Assembly: GCF_023701695.1 (NCBI RefSeq)
Contig: NZ_JAJOZC010000001.1
Coordinates: forward strand, 3,967,894-4,031,893
From: Streptomyces sp. RKAG290
Lineage (GTDB): Bacteria; Actinomycetota; Actinomycetes; Streptomycetales; Streptomycetaceae
DNA length: 64,000 nucleotides
Reading direction: 5' to 3'
Shown here: positions 34,003-42,532 of the stretch, in pieces
Layout: the number at the start of each line of letters is the position of its first letter
Position numbering within the stretch: the stretch's first letter is position 1
Notes under the pieces: generated by a model
What the model was told of the DNA's origin: nothing
The model's input: the letters and a program-made list of their open reading frames with translations, nothing else
Databases searched by the model: none
Program-made: the position numbers and the translations under genes

Positions 34003-35124
34003 ATGGGCCTTACCGGCAACGCTGTCCTGATCCTGGCGATCGCGCTGGCCGTCGTGCTGTTCGCCGTCACGGTGTGGCTCTGGCCGAGACTCGCCCGGCG
34101 CAGTGTCCCCGTGGTGTTCGGCAGGATCGGCCTGTTGCTGGCGACCCAGGTGGCGGTGTTCGCCTCCGTCGGCCTGATGGCCAACAACTCGTTCCTCTTC
34201 TACGGCTCCTGGGCCGACCTGTTCGGCCAGAAGCAGGAGCTGGGCGTGGTCACCGACCATGCCGCCGGGACCCTGGCCGCGAAGAATATCGTCCGGGTGG
34301 GCACGCAGCGGCCCGATGTGCCGGGCGGGTCGCTGCCGGCCATGGGCGGCCGGATCGACAAGGTGGTGATCGCGGGGCGGCACTCGAAGATCGAGAGCTC
34401 CGCGTACGTGTACCTGCCGCCGGAGTACTTCCAGGCGGCCTACGCCCGGCGGAAGTTCCCCGCGGTCGTGGTGCTCACCGGCTACCCGGGCACTTCGGAG
34501 AATCTCATCAAGGGGCTGCGGTACCCGGGCACGGCACTCGAACGGGTGAAGGCGGGACGGGCGCAGCCGATGATCCTGGTGATGCTGCGGCCGACGCTGG
34601 CGCCGCCGCGGGACACCGAGTGCGTGGACATAGAGGGCGGTCCGCAGACCGAGACGTTCTTCGCGAAGGACCTGCCGCCGGCGATCTCGGCCGCCTACCG
34701 GGTCGGCAAGCGGGCCCGCAACTGGGGCATCATCGGCAACTCGACCGGGGGCTACTGCGCGCTGAAGATCGGGCTGCACCATCCGGCCCGGTTCACGGCG
34801 AGTGCGGGGCTCTCCGCGTACTACAAGGCGGCCGAGGACCCGACGACCGGCGACCTCTTCCACGGCGACCGGCGGGCACGCGAGCACGCCGACCTGTTGT
34901 GGACCCTGGACCACCGCCCGATGCCGGATTCGTCCTTCCTGGTGACGACCTCACGCCGGGGCGAGGCGAACTACGCCGGTACGCGACAGTTCCTGGCCAA
35001 GGTGAAGGCGCCCGCGCAGGCCTCGTCGATCGTGCTCGGGAGCGGCGGGCACAACTTCAACACCTGGCGCCGGGAGATCCCCGCCGCCCTGGAATGGCTG
35101 AGCAGCCGGCTCAGCGAGAACTGA
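34003..35124 (+). CDS. Membrane-anchored esterase-family alpha/beta hydrolase
   Basis: A 373-residue protein with two N-terminal hydrophobic segments (about residues 5-27 and 40-62). An extracytoplasmic alpha/beta hydrolase of the esterase D/antigen 85-like type (PF00756-like) follows. The nucleophile is in WGIIGNSTGGYCALK (GxSxGG). VVVLTGYPGTSENLIKGL is the oxyanion-hole strand, and the catalytic His is probably in LGSGGHNFNTWRRE. It is divergent from the lysyltransferase-domain gene, with 138 bp between. Substrate unknown; a role on envelope lipids or polymers is only a guess. Confidence 0.87.
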   Translation: MGLTGNAVLILAIALAVVLFAVTVWLWPRLARRSVPVVFGRIGLLLATQVAVFASVGLMANNSFLFYGSWADLFGQKQELGVVTDHAAGTLAAKNIVRVGTQRPDVPGGSLPAMGGRIDKVVIAGRHSKIESSAYVYLPPEYFQAAYARRKFPAVVVLTGYPGTSENLIKGLRYPGTALERVKAGRAQPMILVMLRPTLAPPRDTECVDIEGGPQTETFFAKDLPPAISAAYRVGKRARNWGIIGNSTGGYCALKIGLHHPARFTASAGLSAYYKAAEDPTTGDLFHGDRRAREHADLLWTLDHRPMPDSSFLVTTSRRGEANYAGTRQFLAKVKAPAQASSIVLGSGGHNFNTWRREIPAALEWLSSRLSEN

Positions 35125-35149
35125 CCGGGGGCGGCGGCAAGGGGGCCGG

Positions 35150-35181
35150 GCGCGGGGGCGCCACGGCGCGGGGGCGCCACG
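35150..35181. repeat. Exact 16-bp tandem duplication
   Basis: GCGCGGGGGCGCCACG occurs twice head to tail (35150-35165 and 35166-35181) between the convergent esterase and OpuCA genes. It is likely a replication-slippage product. Confidence 0.8.
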
Positions 35182-35257
35182 GCCCGGGTCCGGTCGCCTC
35201 GCAGAGTTTGCGGCCTGGTCCGGCTGTCTCACCTCGCCGCGGCCCGCTCCGGCCGGT

Positions 35258-36445
35258 TCACAGCCCCGCGGTTTTGACCACGCGCGCGACGCTCTCCACG
35301 GCCACCTCGGCGCGCGGCACCGCCCGGTCGTCCGCGTCGATCGAGCGGCGCAGCGCCTCGTGGAGGCGGGCCGGGGTGAGTACGCCCAGGAACCTGCCCG
35401 CGCTCTCCTTGTCGATGACCGCGATCCAGCCGGCGTCGTGCTGGAGCATGGTGGCGAACGCCTGCTTGAGCGGGGCGCCGACGGGCAGCCACGCCTCCAT
35501 CCGGCGGGCGTGCTCGCGCACGGTGCCCTTGGCGCCGGTGAGCGCGTCGCCGGCCGGGATCCAGCCGTGCAGATGGTCGTCCGCGTCCAGCACGACGGCC
35601 CAGCGAGCCCCCTCCGCGCGCAGCCGCCCGGTCGCCGTGGCCAGCGTGTCGTCGAGATGGACGACCGGCGGCTGGTCGAGGTCGCTCTCCTCGATGGCGG
35701 TGACCGACAGCCGCTTGAGTCCGCGGTCCGCGCCGACGAAGTCCGCGACGTAGTCGGTGGCGGGGGCGCCGAGCACGGTGGCCGGTGAGTCGAACTGCTC
35801 GATCGAGCCCTGCCCGTAGACGGCGATGCGGTCGCCGAGGCGGACGGCTTCCTCGATGTCGTGCGTGACGAACAGCACGGTCTTGCGCACTTGTGCCTGA
35901 AGCTTCAGGAATTCGTTCTGCAGGCGTTCCCGGACGACCGGGTCGACCGCACCGAAAGGCTCGTCCATCAGCAGCACCGGCGGGTCGGCGGCCAGCGCCC
36001 TTGCCACGCCCACGCGTTGGCGCTGACCGCCGGAGAGCTGTTCCGGATATCGGTCGCCATAAACGGAAGGATCGAGTCCGACCAGATCGAGGAGTTCCGC
36101 GGCGCGTTCGCGGCCCTTTCCCCGTTTCCAGCCGAGGAGATGAGGGACGGTCGCGGTGTTTTCCAGGACCGTTCTGTGCGGAAAAAGGCCGACCTGCTGG
36201 ATCACGTAGCCGATACGCCGCCGCAGTTGGACGGGGTCGATGGCGGATATGTCGTCCCCGTCGAGGAATATCCGGCCCTCGGTCGGTTCGATCAGCCGGT
36301 TCACCATCTTCATGGTGGTCGTCTTGCCGCAGCCGGAGGGTCCGACGAGCGTGACCAGTTCACCCTCGGCGACCTCGAAGGAAAGATCGTCGACGGCGGT
36401 GGTGCCGTCCGCATACCGCTTGGTGACGTGCTCGAAACGGATCAT
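35258..36445 (-). CDS. opuCA: Glycine betaine/carnitine/choline ABC transporter ATP-binding protein
   Basis: A 395-residue ATPase. Walker A is VGPSGCGKTTTMKMVN, the signature is YPEQLSGGQRQRVGVARALA, and Walker B VLLMDEPFGAVDP is followed by the H-loop FVTHDIEEAVRLG. The C-terminal 140 residues are two CBS domains (PVVHLDDTLATATGRLRAEG and LKQAFATMLQHDAGWIAVID), as in OpuCA/ProV, where they sense ionic strength. It is transcribed away from the two permeases and the binding protein. The system is therefore split into two divergent units over a 131-bp intergenic region. Confidence 0.92.
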   Translation of the reverse strand: MIRFEHVTKRYADGTTAVDDLSFEVAEGELVTLVGPSGCGKTTTMKMVNRLIEPTEGRIFLDGDDISAIDPVQLRRRIGYVIQQVGLFPHRTVLENTATVPHLLGWKRGKGRERAAELLDLVGLDPSVYGDRYPEQLSGGQRQRVGVARALAADPPVLLMDEPFGAVDPVVRERLQNEFLKLQAQVRKTVLFVTHDIEEAVRLGDRIAVYGQGSIEQFDSPATVLGAPATDYVADFVGADRGLKRLSVTAIEESDLDQPPVVHLDDTLATATGRLRAEGARWAVVLDADDHLHGWIPAGDALTGAKGTVREHARRMEAWLPVGAPLKQAFATMLQHDAGWIAVIDKESAGRFLGVLTPARLHEALRRSIDADDRAVPRAEVAVESVARVVKTAGL

Positions 36446-36576
36446 GGTTCCCCATTGTGGCGCGTGTTATGTGAAGGACATGTTGCTGGAATACAACGGC
36501 TTCGGCGATTGTCAGTGGTCGAGGATAGGCTCGCCGGACATCAGTACGAGAGGGCGACCGGGAGGAGGGGGACGGG

Positions 36577-37290
36577 ATGGCCGCACAGAACTGCCTGGTG
36601 ACGAACGACTGGATCTGCGGGGAGTATCTCCGTTCCCGTAGCCAGGAGTTGACCGACGCCACGGTCCAGCACATCTGGATCACGGTGGTCTCGGTGGCGA
36701 TCGGAGTGGCCGTGGCATTCCCGCTGGCGCTCCTCGCGCGCCGCAGCCGCCGCTTCGCCGGACCGGTCCTCGGGCTGACGACGGTGCTCTACACCGTGCC
36801 CTCACTCGCGATGTTCTCGCTGCTGCTGCCGCTGTTCGGACTCTCCGCCGCCCTGGTCGTCACCGGCCTGGTGCTGTATTCGCTGACCATTCTCGTGCGC
36901 AACATCCTGGCGGGTCTGGAAGCGGTGCCCGAGGAGGCGAAGGAAGCCGCGAAGGGCATGGGTTACGGCCCGGCCAGGCTGCTGTGGGAGGTGGAGCTGC
37001 CGCTCGCGATGCCCGCGCTGATGGCCGGGGTGCGGATCGCCACGGTGTCCACGATCGCGCTGACGACGGTCGGGTCGATCGTCGGGCGGGGCGGCCTGGG
37101 CAACCTCATCGACGACGCCCTGCCGAGCTTCTTCAAGGCGCAGGTGCTGGCCGCGTCGGTGCTCTGCGTGCTGCTCGCGGTGGTCGCGGACCTGCTGCTG
37201 CTCGGTGTGCAGCGGCTGCTGACCCCCTGGACCCGGATATCGAGGACCCACGACGCCGTGGGCACGGCCGGCACGGCGAAGGCGGTCTGA
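36577..37290 (+). CDS. opuCB: Osmolyte ABC transporter permease
   Basis: A 237-residue permease with about five helices (TVVSVAIGVAVAFPLALLAR, VLGLTTVLYTVPSLAMFSLL, and others). The EAA loop is EAAKGMGYGPARLLWEVELP LAMP, diagnostic for binding-protein-dependent transport. The start at ATG 36577 follows a GGAGGAGGGGGACGGG ribosome site. It lies 3 bp before the second permease gene, so the two are translationally linked. The pair would form a heterodimeric channel with OpuCA as ATPase. QNCLVTNDWICGEY at the N-terminus is typical of Streptomyces OpuC permeases. Confidence 0.9.
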   Translation: MAAQNCLVTNDWICGEYLRSRSQELTDATVQHIWITVVSVAIGVAVAFPLALLARRSRRFAGPVLGLTTVLYTVPSLAMFSLLLPLFGLSAALVVTGLVLYSLTILVRNILAGLEAVPEEAKEAAKGMGYGPARLLWEVELPLAMPALMAGVRIATVSTIALTTVGSIVGRGGLGNLIDDALPSFFKAQVLAASVLCVLLAVVADLLLLGVQRLLTPWTRISRTHDAVGTAGTAKAV

Positions 37291-37293
37291 CCC

Positions 37294-37968
37294 ATGGGAG
37301 TTCTCGGCGAGGCCTGGACCTGGCTCACCACCGGCGCCAACTGGTCGGGGGAGAGCGGGGTGGCCCACCGGCTCGGCGAGCATCTGTACGTCAGCGGGGT
37401 GGCGCTCCTGCTGTCCTGCGCCATCGCGCTGCCCCTCGCTCTCTACCTGGGACACATCGGGAGGGGCGGTGCACTGGCCGTCAACATCTCCAACGTGGGC
37501 CGGGCGGTGCCGGTCTTCGCGGTGCTGGCGCTCTTCATGGTCTCGCCGCTGCGCAACGCCGGATACGTGCCGACGATCATCGCCCTGGTGTTGTTCGCCG
37601 TGCCGCCGCTGCTGACCAACGCCTACGTCGGGATGACCGAGGTGGACCGCTCGGTGGCGGAGGCCGCGCGCGGGATGGGCATGTCCGGCGGCCAGCTCTT
37701 CCTGCGCGTCGAACTCCCGCTGGCCTACCCGATGATCATGACCGGGCTGCGCTCGGCCGCGGTGCAGGTGATCGCCACGGCGACGATCGCCGCGATGGTC
37801 GGCCAGGGCGGGCTCGGCCGGATCATCACCGCCGGTTTCAACACGTACAACACCCCGCAGGTGGTCGCCGGGGCCATCCTGGTCGCCGTGCTGGCCCTGC
37901 TGGTGGAGACGGTGCTGGTCGGCCTCGACCGGGTGCTTTCACCGCTTCGCCGCCGCCGGACGGTGTGA
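37294..37968 (+). CDS. opuCD: Osmolyte ABC transporter permease
   Basis: A 224-residue second permease. It has VALLLSCAIALPLALYLGHI, FAVLALFMVSPLRNAGYVPT and the EAA loop EAARGMGMSGGQLFLRVELP. It begins just after the first permease stop. Similarity between the two permeases (both keep the A-R/K-G-M-G and E-L-P-L-A pattern) indicates gene duplication. The solute is inferred to be a quaternary ammonium osmolyte from the family. Confidence 0.9.
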   Translation: MGVLGEAWTWLTTGANWSGESGVAHRLGEHLYVSGVALLLSCAIALPLALYLGHIGRGGALAVNISNVGRAVPVFAVLALFMVSPLRNAGYVPTIIALVLFAVPPLLTNAYVGMTEVDRSVAEAARGMGMSGGQLFLRVELPLAYPMIMTGLRSAAVQVIATATIAAMVGQGGLGRIITAGFNTYNTPQVVAGAILVAVLALLVETVLVGLDRVLSPLRRRRTV

Positions 37969-38038
37969 GCCCCCGGCCGACTTACGCAACCGACATCGCT
38001 TATCGCATATGGCCCTGTTGCCGTGGACGGAGATCAAC

Positions 38039-39016
38039 ATGAGCAAGACCTCGCGCATAGCCGGGGCGGTCATCGGCATCGTTGCACTGGCGGGCTCGCT
38101 CGCCGCCTGCGGCGGCGACAGCCTGGAGAAGGACAACGGCGCCCCGGCCGGGGACAAGGACTCCGCGAAGAAGGGCTCGCTCGTCATCGGCGCCGCCGCC
38201 TTCACCGAGTCCAAGGTGCTCGGGGAGCTGTACGCGCAGATCCTGGCCGACGCCGGATACAGCACCTCCATCACCACGGTGAAGAACCGTGAACTGTACG
38301 AACCCTCCCTGGAGAAGGGCGAGATCGACGTCGTACCGGAATACGCGGCGACGATCGCGGAATTCCTCAACGCCAAGGTGAACGGGGCGAAGGCCGCGGA
38401 GTCGAAGCCGGTCGCCTCGGGCGACACCGCGGCAACCGTCAGCGCACTGGAGAAGCTCGCCACACCGCGCGGGCTGAAGGTGCTGCCCGCGGGCAAGGCG
38501 CTCGACCAGAACGCCTTCGCGGTCACCAAGGAATTCGCCGCGAAGAACAAGCTGGAGACCCTTTCGGACCTCGGCGCCTCCAAGGTCAAGGTGAAGATCG
38601 CGGCGGGCGACGAGTGCGAGGTGCGGCCGTTCTGCGCACCCGGCCTGAAGAAGACCTACGGCATCGACGTCACCGGCATCGACCCCAAGGGCGTCGGCAC
38701 CCCGCAGTCCAAGCAGGCGGTCAAGGACGGCAAGGACCAGCTGGTCCTCACCACCACCACGGACGGTGTGCTCGACACCTACGACCTGGTGTTCCTGAAG
38801 GACGACAAGAAGCTCCAGAACGCGGACAACATTCTTCCGGTCGTCAATGCCAAGGACGCGGGCTCCCAGGAGATCGCCGACGCCCTCGGGAAGCTCACCG
38901 ACGCACTCACCACTGAGGACCTGGCGGAACTGAACCGCAAGGTCGACGCCGAGCGCGCCAAGCCGGCGGATGCGGCCAAGGAATACCTTCAGTCGAAGGG
39001 CCTGATCAAGAAGTAG
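38039..39016 (+). CDS. opuCC: Glycine betaine-type substrate-binding lipoprotein
   Basis: A 325-residue exported lipoprotein. ATG 38039 (MSKTSRIAGAVIGIVALAGS) has GGAG at the right distance, and the lipobox is L-A-A-C. The OpuAC-like fold shows VIGAAAFTESKVLGELYAQI, EKGEIDVVPEYAATIAEFLN and a C-terminal EYLQSKGLIKK. The substrate aromatic cage cannot be verified by eye. It lies 70 bp after the permeases and is the last gene of the transporter operon. Confidence 0.9.
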   Translation: MSKTSRIAGAVIGIVALAGSLAACGGDSLEKDNGAPAGDKDSAKKGSLVIGAAAFTESKVLGELYAQILADAGYSTSITTVKNRELYEPSLEKGEIDVVPEYAATIAEFLNAKVNGAKAAESKPVASGDTAATVSALEKLATPRGLKVLPAGKALDQNAFAVTKEFAAKNKLETLSDLGASKVKVKIAAGDECEVRPFCAPGLKKTYGIDVTGIDPKGVGTPQSKQAVKDGKDQLVLTTTTDGVLDTYDLVFLKDDKKLQNADNILPVVNAKDAGSQEIADALGKLTDALTTEDLAELNRKVDAERAKPADAAKEYLQSKGLIKK

Positions 39017-39130
39017 GGAAGCCCCGGGCAAGGGGCGGAGCGAGTGATTCGGGGGCCGTCAGGTAACCGGCGGGGAACAGATTGCCGGGCGGCCCCCCAA
39101 TCGGCCCGTACGCACGGTAAATTTCAGGCC

Positions 39131-40156
39131 ATGCCACGTGGACGCCACCGCCATTCGCCACCACTGCACAGAATCCTGCCGCCTTCGGTCGTTGCCGGGG
39201 TGTCGGTCGTCTGTGCCGCGGGAGCCTGGGCGCTCGCCGAGCCCCTGGTCCTGCGCGCACTGGTCGCCGCCGCGGCGGCGACTGCCGTCACCGGCGCGTA
39301 TCTGATGCGCAGCTGGGACAGGGAGGCGGGCCGCCGCGTCGCGGAGCTGACGCGCGCCCGCGCCAGTGACGAGTGGCGCACCGAGGAACGCATAGCGGAA
39401 CTCGAAGCCGATCTGGAGGAGTCGCGCGAGCTGCGCGCCCGCCTGGAGACGAAGCTCCGCCGCAAGCGCGTCGAGCTCGCCGGGCTGCGTGGCGAGCACG
39501 CCGCGCTGCTGCGGCGGTACGCCAACGCCGAGACCGAGCGCGCCAGCGTGCTGGAGAGCCGTCGGCAGCTCGCCATGGAGGCGGCCGCGCCGCCCCGCGA
39601 ACTGCCCGCCGCCCGCAGCACCCCGACGCCCGCCCGGTATCTGCGCGCCGCGCAGGCCCTGGAGGACCTCACTCGCAACGGGGCGCTCCAGGAGGCACGG
39701 CGCACCGCCGAGCAGGCCAGGAAGCGCGATCTCGCGGAGCGGTCCCGGGAGGCCGACGAGCCGCGGGGGAAGCACGCGGCGGCCGCCCGTGAGGGCGCCG
39801 GGACCCCGGCCGAGCAGCACCGCCGCCCGGCCGCCGCCCTGTCCGCGCCCCGGCCGTCCCAGGCGCTGCCCGCATCGCGCCCCGCGCAGGCCGCCAGCGC
39901 GGTCGTTCCGTACGCCGCGTCCCGCCGCCACCTGGTGCCGCAGGGCAGCTTCGACTTCTTCGGTACGCAGAAGGCGCACGCCGCGATCGAGTCCGTGCAG
40001 AACGAGGACCTCGCCGACGTGGTGGGCGAGGAGGTGCTGGCCGCGCACCGCACGGGCACGGCCGACAACCGCGCCGTCGGCAAGGTCATCGACCTGACCG
40101 CGCACGACGAGACCGAGCAGCTGGACGTCGCGGAGCTGCGCAGCGCGATCTCGTAG
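39131..40156 (+). CDS. Membrane protein with coiled-coil domain, unknown function
   Basis: A 341-residue protein starting at ATG 39131 (MPRGRHRHSPPLHRILPPSV). Two adjacent hydrophobic segments (about residues 19-37 and 40-57) form a hairpin. They are followed by a strongly predicted coiled coil (about 65-150: RTEERIAELEADLEESRELR, LRRKRVELAGLRGEHAALLR). A disordered Ala/Arg/Pro region comes next. A conserved C-terminal block, QGSFDFFGTQKAHAAIESVQ, contains acidic residues. I recall similar proteins throughout Streptomyces but no known role. The coiled coil and membrane hairpin suggest a scaffold. Confidence 0.78.
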   Translation: MPRGRHRHSPPLHRILPPSVVAGVSVVCAAGAWALAEPLVLRALVAAAAATAVTGAYLMRSWDREAGRRVAELTRARASDEWRTEERIAELEADLEESRELRARLETKLRRKRVELAGLRGEHAALLRRYANAETERASVLESRRQLAMEAAAPPRELPAARSTPTPARYLRAAQALEDLTRNGALQEARRTAEQARKRDLAERSREADEPRGKHAAAAREGAGTPAEQHRRPAAALSAPRPSQALPASRPAQAASAVVPYAASRRHLVPQGSFDFFGTQKAHAAIESVQNEDLADVVGEEVLAAHRTGTADNRAVGKVIDLTAHDETEQLDVAELRSAIS

Positions 40157-40197
40157 CCGGGCGGCCGCCGCCGACCGGGATCGCGGCGCGGTGGCCG

Positions 40198-41339
40198 CTA
40201 CTTGTCGATGTCGCCGACGACGAAGAACAGTGAGCCGAGGATCGCGACCATGTCGGCGACCAGCGTGCCCGGCAGCAGCTCGGTGAGCGCCTGGATGTTG
40301 TTGAACGAGGCCGAGCGGAGCTTCAGCCGGTACGGCGTCTTCTCGCCCTTGGACACCAGGTAGTAGCCGTTGACGCCGAGCGGGTTCTCGGTCCAGGCGT
40401 AGGTGTGGCCCTCGGGGCCTTCAGGACCTTGGGCAGCCGCTGGTTGATCGGACCGGGCGCCAGGCCGGCCATCCGGTCCAGGCAGGCGTCCGCCAGGTCC
40501 AGGGCGTTGTGCGTCTGGTCCAGCAGGCACTCGAACCGGGCCAGGCAGTCGCCCTCGGTACGGGTGACGACCTTCAGGGTGTCCTGCAGCTCCCCGTACG
40601 CCAGATACGGCTCGTCGCGTCGCAGGTCGAAGTCGACGCCCGAGGCGCGGGCGATCGGCCCGGACACCCCGTACGCGTGCACGGCCGCGGCCGACAGCAC
40701 GCCCACCCCGCGGGTGCGGCCCCGGAAGATCTCGTTGCCGAGTACCAGCTTGTCGTACACGTCCATCCGGGACCGGACCGAGGCGACGGCGTCCCGGGCG
40801 CGGCCGAGCCAGCCCGCCGGGAGGTCCTCCTTGAGGCCGCCGACCCGGTTGAACATGTAGTGCATCCGGCCGCCGGAGACCTCCTCCATCACGGCCTGGA
40901 GCTCCTCGCGCTCCCGGAACGCGTAGAACACCGGGGTGATGCCGCCGAGTTCCAGCGGGTACGAGCCGAGGAACATCAGGTGGTTGAGGACCCGGTTCAG
41001 CTCGGCGAGCAGCGTGCGGGTCCAGACCGCGCGCTCCGGGACCTCCATGCCGAGCATGCGCTCGACGGCCATCACGACGCCCAGCTCGTTGGAGAACGCC
41101 GACAGCCAGTCGTGGCGGTTGGCGAGCATCACGATCTGCCGGTAGTCGCGGGCCTCGAAGAGCTTCTCCGCGCCGCGGTGCATGTAGCCGATGACCGGTT
41201 CGGCGTGCTGGATGCGTTCGCCGTCGAGGACGATCCTGAGTCGGAGCACGCCGTGCGTGGAGGGGTGCTGCGGGCCGATGTTGAGCACCATGTCGGTGCT
41301 CTCCGCCGCGCCGCCGATGCCGACTGTCGTCTCCGTCAT
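40198..41339 (-). pseudogene. nuoD: Orphan NADH-quinone oxidoreductase subunit D homologue, interrupted by a frameshift
   Basis: N-terminal residues are read from ATG 41339 (MTETTVGIGGAAESTDMVLN), with IGPQHPSTHGVLRLR, MHRGAEKLFEARDYRQIVML and DLRRDEPYLAYGEL. The last 72 residues (EGHTYAWTENPLGVNGYYLV to VVGDIDK) are in another frame. Adding one C to the run CCCC (plus-strand GGGG at 40414-40417) joins them into about 380 residues, the size of Streptomyces NuoD. As written the frame runs on to 40323. A homopolymer deletion, either a sequencing error or real, is likely. No other complex I genes are nearby. The upstream gene is a MidA/NDUFAF7-like methyltransferase, and the target-equivalent Arg55 is conserved. 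Confidence 0.9.
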
Positions 41340-41434
41340 GCGGACAGTATCCCTGCGGGGGCGGTGCTGTGGGGTGCGGGGTGGAACGCTTCGGGGGCCG
41401 GCGACCCGGGGGCTCCGGCCCCGGGCACCGCGCC

Positions 41435-42436
41435 TCAGCCGCCCGCGGGGCGGAGAGGCGCCGCCGGGGACACGTGCTGCGTCAGCCAGCCGAAGTCGCC
41501 CAGCCCGCCCCGCGCCAGCAGCTCCGCCGCCTCACCCGCCGAGGCCAGGGCGCGCACGTAGCCGGCCGGGTCGCTCGATGCCAGGGACAGCGGGGGCCGC
41601 TCCCCGTCGACGCCCAGCCCGCGCAGCGCCTCGCGCTGGGTGCGGAGCTCCGCGGCCGGACCGCCCGCCGCCGCGCACGCGTCCAGCGCCACGTGCGAGG
41701 TGAGGTCGCAGCTGCCGTCCGGCACCGGCCGCACCTCGCGGCCCGCCCGGAAACCCGTCAGCGTGCCGAACGGCGGCCGCGCCTCGCGTACGTGCATGTA
41801 GTCCACCGCCACCGCGAGCCCGCCGGACAGGGTGGACACCGCACGCGCCCACGCCTCGTCCCGCGGGCGGCCGATCTCCGCCCGGCCGCCCGGCCCCGAG
41901 GACGGCCACCACCGGCTCAGCCACCGCGCGTCGGCCCCGGTCACCGGCTCGCCCAGCCGCTCCGCACCGTCCGCCGTCCGCACCAGGACGTACCGGTCGA
42001 CGCCGTCCTCGTCCGTCTCGGCGACCGGCGTCGGCACGTTGTCCAGCCACTCGTTGGCGAACAGCAGCCCGCGCACGCCCTGCGGCGGCTTCGCGCACCA
42101 CTGGACCCGCGGGTCCAGACCGGGCGGGCGCTCGGCGAGCTCCACGGCGTACGCCCGTACCGCGAGACGGCCGCCGCCCTGCGCGGGAAGCGCCGCGAGC
42201 ACCCCCGTCAACAGCTCTCCGCGCCCCGCCCCCAGATCCACCAGGTCCACCGCACAGGTCCCGAGCGACTCGGCCGTCCTGACCAGCAGCCGGGCCACGG
42301 CCGCCGCGAACAGCGGGGAGGCGTGCACCGAGGTACGGAAATGACCGGCCGGCCCCTCGGGGCTCCGGTAGAACCCGCCTTCCCCGTACAAAGCGGTCTC
42401 GGCCGCCTCCTGCCACCCACGCCACTCATCCGTCAC
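41435..42436 (-). CDS. MidA/NDUFAF7-like SAM-dependent methyltransferase
   Basis: A 333-residue protein. GTG 42436 (VTDEWRGWQEAAETALYG) is taken as start; the open frame upstream is the shadow of the kinase gene. It carries the family's N-terminal GEGGFYRSPEGPAGHFRTS, the SAM-binding LVDLGAGRGELLTGVLAAL, and LLFANEWLDNVP, the E-x-x-D-x-x-P motif of the DUF185/MidA family. The mitochondrial member NDUFAF7 dimethylates an arginine of the NDUFS2 (NuoD) subunit. Here the gene lies 95 bp upstream of a nuoD on the same strand. That context supports NuoD methylation, but the activity is inferred. Confidence 0.88.
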   Translation of the reverse strand: MTDEWRGWQEAAETALYGEGGFYRSPEGPAGHFRTSVHASPLFAAAVARLLVRTAESLGTCAVDLVDLGAGRGELLTGVLAALPAQGGGRLAVRAYAVELAERPPGLDPRVQWCAKPPQGVRGLLFANEWLDNVPTPVAETDEDGVDRYVLVRTADGAERLGEPVTGADARWLSRWWPSSGPGGRAEIGRPRDEAWARAVSTLSGGLAVAVDYMHVREARPPFGTLTGFRAGREVRPVPDGSCDLTSHVALDACAAAGGPAAELRTQREALRGLGVDGERPPLSLASSDPAGYVRALASAGEAAELLARGGLGDFGWLTQHVSPAAPLRPAGG

Positions 42437-42532
42437 GTAGGCAAGTCTCCACCTTGGGGAGTACGGTCTCCGGACCCGGATCGGTCCTTCGGCTGACCCG
42501 CGCACCTGTCGCCTGTCCCTACGCTGGGTTAC

